DNA of 57,755 nt from Desulfobulbaceae bacterium (GTDB taxonomy: Bacteria > Desulfobacterota > Desulfobulbia > Desulfobulbales > VMSU01). The notes under the pieces are model-generated. The model saw only the letters and a program-made list of their open reading frames with translations, was not told the DNA's origin and ran no database searches. The position numbers and the translations under genes were made by a program. The stretch is from the NCBI GenBank assembly GCA_015231515.1, contig JADGBM010000009.1, forward strand, positions 1-57,755, given 5' to 3'. Each line of letters begins with the position of its first letter. Positions within the stretch are counted from its first letter, which is position 1. This document shows, piece by piece, positions 34,510 through 42,251 of the stretch.

Positions 34510-35913
34510 GTGTCTCATCCCCTTGTTATCATTGGCGGCGGCATGTCGGGTATTGCTGCTGCCATTCGTCACGCCCGTTTTGGGCAACCTACCCTTATTC
34601 TCGAACGGCATTCGCGCCCCGGTGGGTTAAATTCATATTATTACCGTCATGGCAGGCTCTTTGAAACAGGTCTGCACGCTATGACCAATTTTGCACGCCC
34701 AGACCAGAAGCGTGCGCCTTTAAATATCCTGCTCCGTCAATTAAAGCTTTCCAGAAAAAATTTTACCGCTTATCCGCAGTTCGGCTCTGAAATTAATTTT
34801 CCGCAGAGAGTTTTGCGGTTTTCAAATGATTTTAGCGAGTTACTTGATGATGTGCAGCGGGTTTTCCCGAAGGCTGTGGATGGTTTTAATAAACTTGCCG
34901 AACTGGTTAAGGGCTATGACCCTTTTCAAAACGGACCTTGGCTTTCGGCTCGAAAATGTTTGAACGAGTTGATTGATGATCAAGATCTTATTGAAATGAT
35001 ATTTTGCCCATTAATGTTCTACGGCAATAGCGAAGAGTCCGACATGGATTTTTCCCAGTTTGTTATTATGTTTCAAGCGATTTTTTTTGAGGGTTTCTTC
35101 CGTCCCTTCGGAACAATTAAAGATTTTCTTGCTGTTCTTTTAGACCAGTACAAATCTTTCGGTGGTGAGATCCGTTATCAGACCAGTGTCGATCGGCTTT
35201 GCCTGGAAGGCAATACGATTGTCGCTGTTCAAACCACTAACGGTGAGAAGATTTCATGCAGTAATGTCATCTCTACCATCGGTTTGCCTGGAACCAATAA
35301 GCTTTTGAGTCCTGAGCAAAATGAAAATGAAGAGTATGTCGGTAGGTTAAGTTTTGTCGAGTCGATTTACCTTGTGCCTAAAGCGCGTATGAAGACGATT
35401 AAAAATGATTCGACCTCTATCTTCTTTTCAACCGGATCAAAGTTTACCTACAGAAGACCACAGACCGCAGTTGATACGACCTCAGGAGTGATTAATTTTC
35501 CAGATAATTTTCATGGTGTGGCCTCAGAGGAGATGAGTCAGATTCGGGTGACCAATATGGCTAACTTCGATCTGTGGCTCCAGGCTGATGGTGGTGCCGT
35601 AAGGGGCGGGAATCGGTCACCGGCCTATGATAGCCTTAAGAAGAGATTTCAAGTGCAGTCTCTTGGAGCGGTTCAGAAAATTATCGGGGTCTTTGATGAT
35701 AGTATAGCGTTTGAAGACACCTTTACACCACTGACGATAGAGCGCTACACCTCAAAAGCAGCTGGGGCAGTTTACGGCAGTCCTGTTAGGGTTAAAGATG
35801 GCTTGACACCTTGTGATAATCTCTTCATTGCCGGCACTGACCAGGGTTTTCTAGGAATTGTCGGGGCAATGCTCAGCGGCGTAACAATGGTAAATAATCA
35901 TATCTTGCTTTAA
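34510..35913 (+). CDS. CrtI/phytoene-desaturase-like FAD oxidoreductase 1
   Basis: A 467-residue flavoprotein starting at a GTG, 3 bases after the ACP gene. The dinucleotide-binding motif IIGGGMSGIAAAIRHARF with the downstream LERHSRPGG (about 7-41) is of the CrtI/amine-oxidase type, and the C-terminal FIAGTDQGFLGIVGAMLSGV motif is the typical FAD-binding end of phytoene desaturases. There is no clear membrane anchor. Carotenoid genes are absent from the window. Given its place between ACP and fatty-acid enzymes, a desaturase or isomerase acting on an ACP-bound acyl chain is a reasonable inference. Codon use is like its neighbours. Confidence 0.88.
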   Translation: MSHPLVIIGGGMSGIAAAIRHARFGQPTLILERHSRPGGLNSYYYRHGRLFETGLHAMTNFARPDQKRAPLNILLRQLKLSRKNFTAYPQFGSEINFPQRVLRFSNDFSELLDDVQRVFPKAVDGFNKLAELVKGYDPFQNGPWLSARKCLNELIDDQDLIEMIFCPLMFYGNSEESDMDFSQFVIMFQAIFFEGFFRPFGTIKDFLAVLLDQYKSFGGEIRYQTSVDRLCLEGNTIVAVQTTNGEKISCSNVISTIGLPGTNKLLSPEQNENEEYVGRLSFVESIYLVPKARMKTIKNDSTSIFFSTGSKFTYRRPQTAVDTTSGVINFPDNFHGVASEEMSQIRVTNMANFDLWLQADGGAVRGGNRSPAYDSLKKRFQVQSLGAVQKIIGVFDDSIAFEDTFTPLTIERYTSKAAGAVYGSPVRVKDGLTPCDNLFIAGTDQGFLGIVGAMLSGVTMVNNHILL

Positions 35914-35992
35914 CCCTTCACCCTTCCACCCTTCCCCCTTCCCCCTTCACCCTTTACCCTTTACCCTTTACCCTTACCCCTTACCCTCCCTT
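35912..35992. repeat. C-rich imperfect tandem repeat (CCCTTTA/CCCTTCA units)
   Basis: About eleven units of CCCTT followed by 1-3 bases run from the stop codon of the first CrtI-like gene to 35992, including three consecutive CCCTTTA units near 35951-35971. The minus strand thus has many G3-G5 runs separated by 3-4 bases and could form G-quadruplexes. No coding potential. It occupies most of the gap between the two CrtI-like genes. Confidence 0.92.
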
Positions 35993-36121
35993 AGCTAACC
36001 CACCAGTTCTTCAGGCCACCTTGCTCTTTTGGCAGTCGAGTTCTGCATTATAGCCCTTTAAATCATGATCTATTTATGGTACAGAGCTGTATCAAATTTT
36101 GACTTAAAATACAGGGATTCC

Positions 36122-37528
36122 ATGGTTTACAACTCTATTGATGCTATAAATGATTCGTATGATGTAATTGTTATTGGTTCCGGCCTTGGTGGTCTTACTT
36201 CTGCAAATCGTCTTGCCAAAGCCGGGCACACAGTGTTGTTACTTGAACATCATCACCATATTGGTGGTTTGGCAACCTGGTTTAAGCGTAAAGGCCACAT
36301 CTTCGATATATCTCTGCATGGATTTCCTTACGGTATGGTGAAAACATGCCGCAAATATTGGAATCGTGCCATTATGGATTCCATTGTTCAGCTTAAGAAC
36401 ATTCGTTTTGTGAACCCGCAATTCTCCATAGAAACGACCTTTGATCGTCAGCACTTCTCAACCCTTCTCGAAAACGAGTTTAGGATTGATCGTGCGGTTA
36501 TTGAGCGCTTTTTTACAACTGTAGCCGGTATGAATTTTTTCGATGACAGAACCATGACCACCAGGGAACTGTTTGAGGAGTTTTTCCCCGGGCGCAGTGA
36601 TGTTCATCGTTTGCTCATGGAACCGATAACCTATGCCAATGGCTCAACCCTTGATGATCCTGCCATAACCTATGGCATCGTTTTTTCTAATTTCATGAAC
36701 AAGGGGGTTTTTACCTTTGAAGGCGGAACCGACAAACTTATTGGTATGATGGTCGATGAGGCTGAAAAAAATGGTGTGACATTCTGTACGCGAGCTCGAG
36801 CCGACAAGGTTGTCATCGAAAAGGGAAAAGTTCGCGGCGTTGAAGTTGCCGGAAAAGTGATAGCAGCAAAGGCGGTTGTCTCAAACAGCGGTATTATTAA
36901 TACAGTCTATGATCTGGCAGGCAAAGACGCTTTTCCAGCTGATTTTATAAAAGATTCTGATGCGGTACAGATCAACAACTCCAGCTGTCAGGTCTATATG
37001 GGGGTTAAAAAAGGTGAACGGATCGACGATATAGGCGATTTGATTTTCACCTCTGGATCTGAAGAGTTTGACTCCAATGAAATGCTGGACATGAACACTA
37101 AAAGCAGAACATTTTCATTGTATTATCCTAAAACACGACCGGGGCATGATCGATATACTATTGTTGCTTCGATGAATGCCCGCTACGATGATTGGGCATC
37201 TCTTGGAGACGTTGAATACGCCCAAGCCAAGAAACGAATGGAGCAAAAGGCGCTTGACGCCTTAGATAAATTTCTGCCGGGTATCAGAGATAAATGTGAT
37301 TGGGTTGAAGGCGCGACACCGAAGACCTTTAAGCGATACACTCTGCATAAGGGCGGATCGTCCTTTGGAACTAAGTTTGAGGGGCTCGATATCTCCAGGT
37401 CGATTTTCAAGTTTGTGCCGGGCTTATTTCATGTGGGTTCGGTTGGTATAATAATGTCTGGTTGGTTAGGTGCCATCAATTATGGCGTGATTGTTTCCAA
37501 TGATGTTGATGCCTATGTGCGCAGTTAG
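36122..37528 (+). CDS. CrtI/phytoene-desaturase-like FAD oxidoreductase 2
   Basis: A 468-residue flavoprotein with VIVIGSGLGGLTSANRLAKAGHTVLLLEHHHHIGG (about 15-49) as FAD-binding motif and, at the C-terminus, LFHVGSVGIIMSGWLGAINYG. It is clearly related to, but not a close duplicate of, the gene upstream; the active-site region differs. The ATG at 36122 with AGGG five bases upstream is preferred to the in-frame ATG at 36065, which would add 19 residues without family likeness. Two CrtI-like enzymes in one cluster suggest successive desaturation or isomerisation steps on the same chain (inference). Confidence 0.88.
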   Translation: MVYNSIDAINDSYDVIVIGSGLGGLTSANRLAKAGHTVLLLEHHHHIGGLATWFKRKGHIFDISLHGFPYGMVKTCRKYWNRAIMDSIVQLKNIRFVNPQFSIETTFDRQHFSTLLENEFRIDRAVIERFFTTVAGMNFFDDRTMTTRELFEEFFPGRSDVHRLLMEPITYANGSTLDDPAITYGIVFSNFMNKGVFTFEGGTDKLIGMMVDEAEKNGVTFCTRARADKVVIEKGKVRGVEVAGKVIAAKAVVSNSGIINTVYDLAGKDAFPADFIKDSDAVQINNSSCQVYMGVKKGERIDDIGDLIFTSGSEEFDSNEMLDMNTKSRTFSLYYPKTRPGHDRYTIVASMNARYDDWASLGDVEYAQAKKRMEQKALDALDKFLPGIRDKCDWVEGATPKTFKRYTLHKGGSSFGTKFEGLDISRSIFKFVPGLFHVGSVGIIMSGWLGAINYGVIVSNDVDAYVRS

Positions 37529-37617
37529 ATTCAGGGATTTTATGAGTTGCTGTTTAAAAAAAGAACTAAAACTCCGCACATAGTGCGCTAATTCAAAAAC
37601 TAAATTTCTTGGTTGAT

Positions 37618-38364
37618 ATGCAGATAAATATGGATTTTTCTGGACAGATTGCAGTTGTAACCGGGGCAACCAAGGGTATTGGTTTGGCCGTTACCCAGGC
37701 GCTTCTTGAGGCGGGGGCGACTGTTGTCGGTGTCTATGGCAGCGATACTGTTGCCGCCGGCATGGTCGCTAAAGATCTGGACGTTGGCGATCGATTACAG
37801 CTGTTCCAGTGCGATGTTTCCGATTATGCGCAGGTGACACAGCTCTATCAAAAAATTGAAGATCAGTATGAGAGCATCGATATTTTAATCAGCAATGCCG
37901 GAATTAGACGGGATTCTGTGCTTGCCATGATGCCCTATGAAGATTGGCAGCGGGTGATTGATGTCAACCTTACCGGCTCGTATTCCATGGCAAAACATGC
38001 TGTGATGCTGATGATGAAAAAAAAGTACGGTCGAATAATTTTTGTGACATCACCAATGTCCTATCTAGGATTTGCCGGACAGGCAAATTACTCAGCCTCA
38101 AAGGCAGGGCAGATAGGCATGATGCGTTCACTGTCAAAGGAAACCGCTAAGAGAAAAATCACGGTCAACTGTATTTCACCCGGGTTTATCGAGACGGATC
38201 TGATTGCCAATCTTAATGATGAGCAGATTAAGCAGTATCAAAAAATGGTTCCCCTGAAAAGATTTGGCAGACCAAGAGAAGTTGCTGACGCGGTCTTGTT
38301 TTTAGCAGGTAAAAACTCCGCTTATATTACCGGTTCTGTTCTGGAGATCAACGGTGGAATCTGA
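37618..38364 (+). CDS. 3-oxoacyl-ACP reductase, FabG type
   Basis: A 248-residue short-chain dehydrogenase. VVTGATKGIGLAV (about 13-25) is the NAD(P)-binding motif, ISNAGIRRDSVLAMM (about 88-102) the NAG motif, and YSASKAGQIGMMRSLSKE holds the Y-x3-K catalytic pair, preceded by the Ser in VTSPMS. LEINGGI at the C-terminus is typical of FabG. Starts at 37609 (TTG) and 37630 (ATG) are alternatives; I chose the ATG at 37618, with weak ribosome signal. Its end overlaps the dehydratase gene by 11 bases. It would reduce the 3-keto product of the cluster's ketosynthase. Confidence 0.9.
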   Translation: MQINMDFSGQIAVVTGATKGIGLAVTQALLEAGATVVGVYGSDTVAAGMVAKDLDVGDRLQLFQCDVSDYAQVTQLYQKIEDQYESIDILISNAGIRRDSVLAMMPYEDWQRVIDVNLTGSYSMAKHAVMLMMKKKYGRIIFVTSPMSYLGFAGQANYSASKAGQIGMMRSLSKETAKRKITVNCISPGFIETDLIANLNDEQIKQYQKMVPLKRFGRPREVADAVLFLAGKNSAYITGSVLEINGGI

Positions 38365-38779
38365 GATTTATGAGAGAATACCCCATAGACCACCATTTTT
38401 ATGGGTTGACAGAATTATCTCAATTGATAGTCAAACAATAGTCGCTGAAAAATATTTTGCACCGGATCTTGATATGTATGCTGGCCATTATCCGCATCAT
38501 CCAATTACCCCTGGTGTAATTTTATGTGAGGCAATTATTCAGGCAGGGGCAGTGTTGATTGCCGATATCTTGCAGAGAGAAGGTACGTCCGTTGAAGGTG
38601 TCCCGGTCTTGACTCGGATTTACGGTGCTCGATTTAAACGATCGATTAAACCCGGCGATACCGTTCGTCTTGTTGCGCATCTCAAAGAGGTTATCGGTGC
38701 AGCCTGGTTGCTCAAGGGTAAGGTGCTGGTTGAAGATAAAGTCGCGGTGTCACTTGATTTTGGTTGTACCATTACGTAG
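38354..38779 (+). CDS. 3-hydroxyacyl-ACP dehydratase, FabZ-like hot-dog protein
   Basis: A 141-residue hot-dog-fold protein starting at a GTG that follows GGAG by 7 bases, inside the end of the ketoreductase gene. IPHRPPFLWVDRI (about 9-21) and GHYPHHPITPGVILCEAIIQAG (about 44-65) correspond to the FabZ motif; H45 and E59 are the likely catalytic pair. It is followed by a 471-base stretch without genes. It provides the dehydration step missing from the rest of the set. Confidence 0.9.
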   Translation: MESEIYERIPHRPPFLWVDRIISIDSQTIVAEKYFAPDLDMYAGHYPHHPITPGVILCEAIIQAGAVLIADILQREGTSVEGVPVLTRIYGARFKRSIKPGDTVRLVAHLKEVIGAAWLLKGKVLVEDKVAVSLDFGCTIT

Positions 38780-38818
38780 CTTTTGAGTTTCCTAGCATAG
38801 GAATTTCCATTTTAGGCT

Positions 38819-39085
38819 AATTGAAATAAACCGCTCGCTTCGCTCAAGACACAGATAGCGCAGACTTCGGAGTACGCAGAGATTCTTTAGTTGATCTTTG
38901 CTATCGGGAGTTGCAATGACGTTTAAAAACATTTTTTGCCACAGAATCACACGGAAACACACTGACAACAGCTTTTTTTAGTTGTTCTCTGCGACCTCCG
39001 AAGTCGGAGTTTATGCCCTGTCGTTGAGGGTGCTATCTGCGTCTTTGCGGTGAAACAAAAGCTCGCACGCAGTGTGCTAAGCCAT
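38819..39085. repeat. Dispersed palindromic repeat, copy B
   Basis: The first 46 bases match copy A (19582-19627) at 43 positions, and 39041-39056 is identical to 19667-19682. Copy B is about 140 bases longer. Its inner arms 38863-38881 and 38987-39005 are inverted copies agreeing at 17 of 19 positions (core ACTTCGGAG). The tail GCTCGCACGCAGTGTGCTAA resembles the end of copy A. Confidence 0.85.
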
Positions 39086-39128
39086 TGTCAGAAAATAACC
39101 TGGCCGTTTCAGTGAGACAGATGGCATA

Positions 39129-39183
39129 AGGAGCCGTAAGGTATACATCCAAAGTAGCCATGTTGTTTTTTGACGGCTCCTAA
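39129..39183. repeat. Short repeat with inverted ends, partner copy at 53807
   Basis: AGGAGCCGT (39129-39137) and ACGGCTCCT (39173-39181) are exact inverted ends. The right half, 39155-39183 (TAGCCATGTTGTTTTTTGAC onward), matches 53807-53835 at 26 of 29 bases, so this unit is present at least twice in the window. Function unknown. Confidence 0.75.
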
Positions 39184-39250
39184 GTTCAAAATTTGTGGGC
39201 AAATCAGTAGATAACTGGTTTTGCTCTTTTTGGTAAATAGTTAAACATTT

Positions 39251-40072
39251 GTGGATAGATTTGACAGTATGAGTTTCCTTGGTATTGCAGAGAAGCGATT
39301 CGTTGTTTTTGGACTTGCCAATAAAAAGTCGGTGGCCTGCGCCATTGCCAGGATTCTAATTGATGAAGGCGCTGAGGTCATCCATGTGGTCCGCAGTGCC
39401 GAACGTCAGGAGACAGCACGTAAATTATTCCCGCAATCTCCTGTCTTTGTGTGTGATGTTGAGGAAGAAAAAAATATAATTCGTGTTCGTGACGAGATTG
39501 CAGCCTCTATCTCCGGCGATATTCATGGCATTGTTCACTCTATTGCCTTTGCCAATTACTCTGAGGGGATAAAGCCCTTCCACGAGACCCTGAAGGCCGA
39601 CTTCCTGCAGGCCGTTACTATATCCTGTTTTTCTCTACTCTCCATATGCAATCATTTTAAGACGCTGCTGGCCGATGATGCCTCGGTGGTGACTATCTCT
39701 ATCTCTTCCACCAGGATGGCGGCCGAGAATTATGGCTATATGGCGCCAATTAAAGCCGCCCTGGATTCATCCTTATGTTTTCTGGCTAAAAGTTTTTCAG
39801 ACTTTTCTAACGTGAGGTTTAATGCAGTCTGTCCGGGACTCTTAAAAACATCAGCTTCAGCCGGTATCCCTGGCTATGTTGATAGTTACCTCTATGCCGA
39901 GCAGGTTATTCCCCGCAAGAAAGGGGTTACAACAATGGAAGCTGCTAACCTGGCCGCTTTTCTCCTTTCGACTCGTTCGTCAGGGATCACCGCTCAAACT
40001 ATTGTTGTCGATGCCGGAATGTCACTTAACTTTTTCGATGCTGCAATTGTCTCCAGCGTGAACAGATCCTGA
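39251..40072 (+). CDS. Enoyl-ACP reductase, FabI-like
   Basis: A 273-residue SDR of the FabI class. [18 protein letters not shown] (about 18-35) matches the FabI-type nucleotide motif (usual GVANKRSIAWAIA), VHSIAFANY (about 95-103) corresponds to the HSIAFA motif, and [15 protein letters not shown] contains the Y-x6-K catalytic pair specific to FabI. It starts at a GTG (39251); an ATG at 39269 is possible, and neither has a clear ribosome site. It is 4 bases upstream of oleA, so the two are coupled. Its presence shows that at least some elongation rounds can be fully reduced. Confidence 0.87.
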   Translation: MDRFDSMSFLGIAEKRFVVFGLANKKSVACAIARILIDEGAEVIHVVRSAERQETARKLFPQSPVFVCDVEEEKNIIRVRDEIAASISGDIHGIVHSIAFANYSEGIKPFHETLKADFLQAVTISCFSLLSICNHFKTLLADDASVVTISISSTRMAAENYGYMAPIKAALDSSLCFLAKSFSDFSNVRFNAVCPGLLKTSASAGIPGYVDSYLYAEQVIPRKKGVTTMEAANLAAFLLSTRSSGITAQTIVVDAGMSLNFFDAAIVSSVNRS

Positions 40073-40076
40073 AATC

Positions 40077-41105
40077 ATGCACTATTCTAAAGTATTCCTA
40101 CAAAGTTTCGGCTATGAACTGCCGCCCAATATTGTTACCTCTGAAGCACTTGAAGAGGAGCTTTCGCCGGTTTATAAACGCTTAAAACTGCCCAAAGGGC
40201 GTCTTGAGTTGATGAGTGGAATTAAAGAGCGCAGGTTTTGGGACAAGGGGATGCTGCCCAGTCAGGGCGCCGCACTTGCCGGCAAGAAGGCCATTGATAG
40301 TTCTGGTTTATCCCCTGAAGATATAGACTGTTTGATTTTTACTTCTGTGTGTCGAGATATGATGGAACCGGCTACCGCGGCCTTTGTTCACCACTCGTTG
40401 GGCCTTACAGATAAATGCCAGATTTTTGACCTGTCAAATGCCTGTCTGGGCTTTCTAAACGGTATGATAGTTCTGGCAAATATGATTGAACTTGGTCAGG
40501 TCAGACATGGCCTTATTGTGGCCGGGGAAACCGCTGAAGAGCTGGTTTATTCAACCATCAAGGCACTGCTTCAGGATGAGTCGCTGACCCGGAAATCTAT
40601 TAAACCCTCCTTCGCATCATTCACCATAGGTTCAGGAGCTGTTGCCTTAGTGCTTACAGGTGATCCTTCAGATTCAAGACATCGGTTACTTGGTGGCGCA
40701 TGTCGGGCCAATACCAGTCATAATGATTTGTGCAGAGGTGGTGATAACACCAGTGCTACCTTGATGGCAACTGATTCAGAAGAGCTTCTTAAGCGTGGTG
40801 TTGAAACTGCAGCCCTGGTCTGGCAGGATTTTCTTGCTGAGCTGAACTGGTCGTCCGGGCAGATCAGCCGTTTTTTTTGTCATCAGGTTGGCAGTGCCCA
40901 CGCAAGACTGTTGTTGGAAACACTGAGCATTGATCCCGTTAAAAATTTCGAGACTCTGCAGTTTCTTGGGAATGTTGGGTCGGTTTCGGCCCCAATAACG
41001 CTGGCTATGGGTGCGGAAAGTGGTGAGTTGCAGCCGGGAGATAAAGCTGCCGTTTTGGGAATTGGCAGTGGTATAAATTGTCTTATGCTGGGAATTGAAT
41101 GGTAA
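40077..41105 (+). CDS. oleA: OleA, head-to-head acyl-condensing thiolase
   Basis: OleA joins two long acyl-CoA (or ACP) chains by Claisen condensation to a 2-alkyl-3-keto acid. The 342-residue protein keeps the thiolase-like triad and OleA's extra base: C123 in LSNACLGFLNG, E97 in RDMMEPATAAF, H269 in FCHQVGSAH and N299 in LGNVGSVS. MSGIKERRFWDKGMLPSQGAA and GIGSGINCLMLGIEW at the C-terminus are typical of OleA rather than FabH. It overlaps oleB by 7 bases. With oleB and oleC downstream the call is firm. Confidence 0.92.
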   Translation: MHYSKVFLQSFGYELPPNIVTSEALEEELSPVYKRLKLPKGRLELMSGIKERRFWDKGMLPSQGAALAGKKAIDSSGLSPEDIDCLIFTSVCRDMMEPATAAFVHHSLGLTDKCQIFDLSNACLGFLNGMIVLANMIELGQVRHGLIVAGETAEELVYSTIKALLQDESLTRKSIKPSFASFTIGSGAVALVLTGDPSDSRHRLLGGACRANTSHNDLCRGGDNTSATLMATDSEELLKRGVETAALVWQDFLAELNWSSGQISRFFCHQVGSAHARLLLETLSIDPVKNFETLQFLGNVGSVSAPITLAMGAESGELQPGDKAAVLGIGSGINCLMLGIEW

Positions 41106-41974
41106 ACATGACGACCTTGCCCTATGGGTTCACACCTGAAACGCTCAGAGTCAATGGACAGACCATGTCTTATCTTGATGAGGGTAAGGGACCAGCACTC
41201 GTCATGGTGCATGGTAACCCCACCTGGTCTTATTACTACCGGAACCTGGTAACCAGACTTAAAGACAGATTTCGGGTGATTGTGCCGGATCATATTGGTT
41301 GTGGTTTGTCAGATAAACCGCAGGACTACGCCTACACCCTTGAAAATCATATAAACGCTCTGACAGAGCTTATTGAGCATCTTGGCTTAGATGAGGTTTC
41401 TCTGGTTGTTCATGATTGGGGTGGTGCCATCGGTTTTGGCTATGCTTCAAGGCATCCGTCGGCAATTAAATCCTTGGTTGTGTTAAATACGGCGGCCTTT
41501 CCTCTGTCCCGTATGCCAATGCGTATTGGTGTTTGCCGACTGCCTGTCGTCGGTGAGTTGCTGGTGCGTGGTCTGAACCTGTTTGCTGGTTTAGCTGTGG
41601 AGATGGCTGTTAAAAAACCCTTGTCGGATGAGGTTGCCAGTGGCTATCTGTATCCTTACGACTCCTGGCACAACCGTGTCGCTGTTCATCGTTTTGTCAT
41701 GGATATCCCGATGGGCCCAGAACATCAATCCTGGCCAACACTCACTGATATTGAGAAAAAGCTGCCACTTTTTAAAGAGACCCCGATGCTGCTCATCTGG
41801 GGCGGTAAGGATTTTTGTTTTAACGATCTGTTCTACGACCAGTGGCGTAAGCGGTTTCCTAAAGCCGAATACCATTATTTCCCTGAGGCCGGGCATTATG
41901 TGCTTGAAGATGCACTGGAGGAAGCCTGTTCGTTAATTGATGCTTTTTTCTCCAGCAACTGTATTAACGAATGA
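41099..41974 (+). CDS. oleB: OleB, beta-lactone decarboxylase (alpha/beta hydrolase)
   Basis: OleB releases CO2 from a beta-lactone to give the final internal alkene. The 291-residue protein resembles haloalkane dehalogenases: HGNPTWSYYYRNLV (about 39-52), nucleophile D106 in VVHDWGGAIGFG, acid D238 in WGGKDFCF and H266 in EAGHYVLED. The Asp nucleophile, rather than Ser, separates it from esterases. The ATG at 41099 lies in the end of oleA; an ATG at 41108 is an alternative. A 277-base gap with a palindromic repeat lies between it and oleC. Confidence 0.9.
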   Translation: MVNMTTLPYGFTPETLRVNGQTMSYLDEGKGPALVMVHGNPTWSYYYRNLVTRLKDRFRVIVPDHIGCGLSDKPQDYAYTLENHINALTELIEHLGLDEVSLVVHDWGGAIGFGYASRHPSAIKSLVVLNTAAFPLSRMPMRIGVCRLPVVGELLVRGLNLFAGLAVEMAVKKPLSDEVASGYLYPYDSWHNRVAVHRFVMDIPMGPEHQSWPTLTDIEKKLPLFKETPMLLIWGGKDFCFNDLFYDQWRKRFPKAEYHYFPEAGHYVLEDALEEACSLIDAFFSSNCINE

Positions 41975-42251
41975 TCCCATTCGCATAACGCTAAATAGTT
42001 ACCAAAAAGTAAATTAATTCTTAACACGAAGGACACTGAGGTCTCGAAGATGAACAGAAACAAGCTTTTCCTTCGTGCTCTTCGTGACCTTCGTGGTGCA
42101 ATTAGTGTTTTTATATATTTAGTTATCGGGGATTTTGTGAAGTCTTAAAATTGTTAGATTTGTCATTTCTGTAGTAAGAATCTAAAGCCCGCCAGCAAGG
42201 CGTTAAGTCCAAACGACTGCGGGAATAATACCTTATTGAGGCAAATATACC
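41975..42251. repeat. Intergenic palindromic repeat between oleB and oleC
   Basis: No gene is visible in this 277-base gap. From 42021 to 42100 it contains CACGAAGGACACTGAGG on one side and CTTCGTGCTCTTCGTGACCT plus TCGTGGTG on the other, which fold back on each other imperfectly. Such CACGAAG-type elements are common intergenic repeats in environmental bacteria. The rest is A+T rich, with a GAGG ribosome site at 42238-42241 for oleC. Confidence 0.7.

Larger units (their letters stand above)
38780..39250. other. 471-base gap inside the lipid cluster, filled with repeats
   Basis: No gene is visible. It holds copy B of the dispersed palindromic repeat (38819-39085), with an internal inverted repeat, and a second small repeat unit (39129-39183). 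A+T-rich sequence follows up to the enoyl-reductase start at 39251. The gap separates KS/ACP/CrtI/KR/DH from ER/OleABC, so the locus may have been assembled from two pieces or is read as two transcripts. Confidence 0.8.

Noticed and set aside
36065-36121. A longer start for the second CrtI-like flavoprotein at 36065
   Set aside because: It adds 19 residues without family likeness, and a better ribosome site precedes 36122.
37618-38364. The SDR at 37618 taken as OleD
   Set aside because: Its length (248), NAG and YxxxK layout and C-terminal NGGI ending are of the FabG type; OleD is a longer extended SDR.
42188-42222. A sequence with GCGTTAAG and CCCGC/GCGGG ends that recalls an integron attC site
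   Set aside because: The two core sites are not in the right order or spacing, and no integrase gene is nearby.
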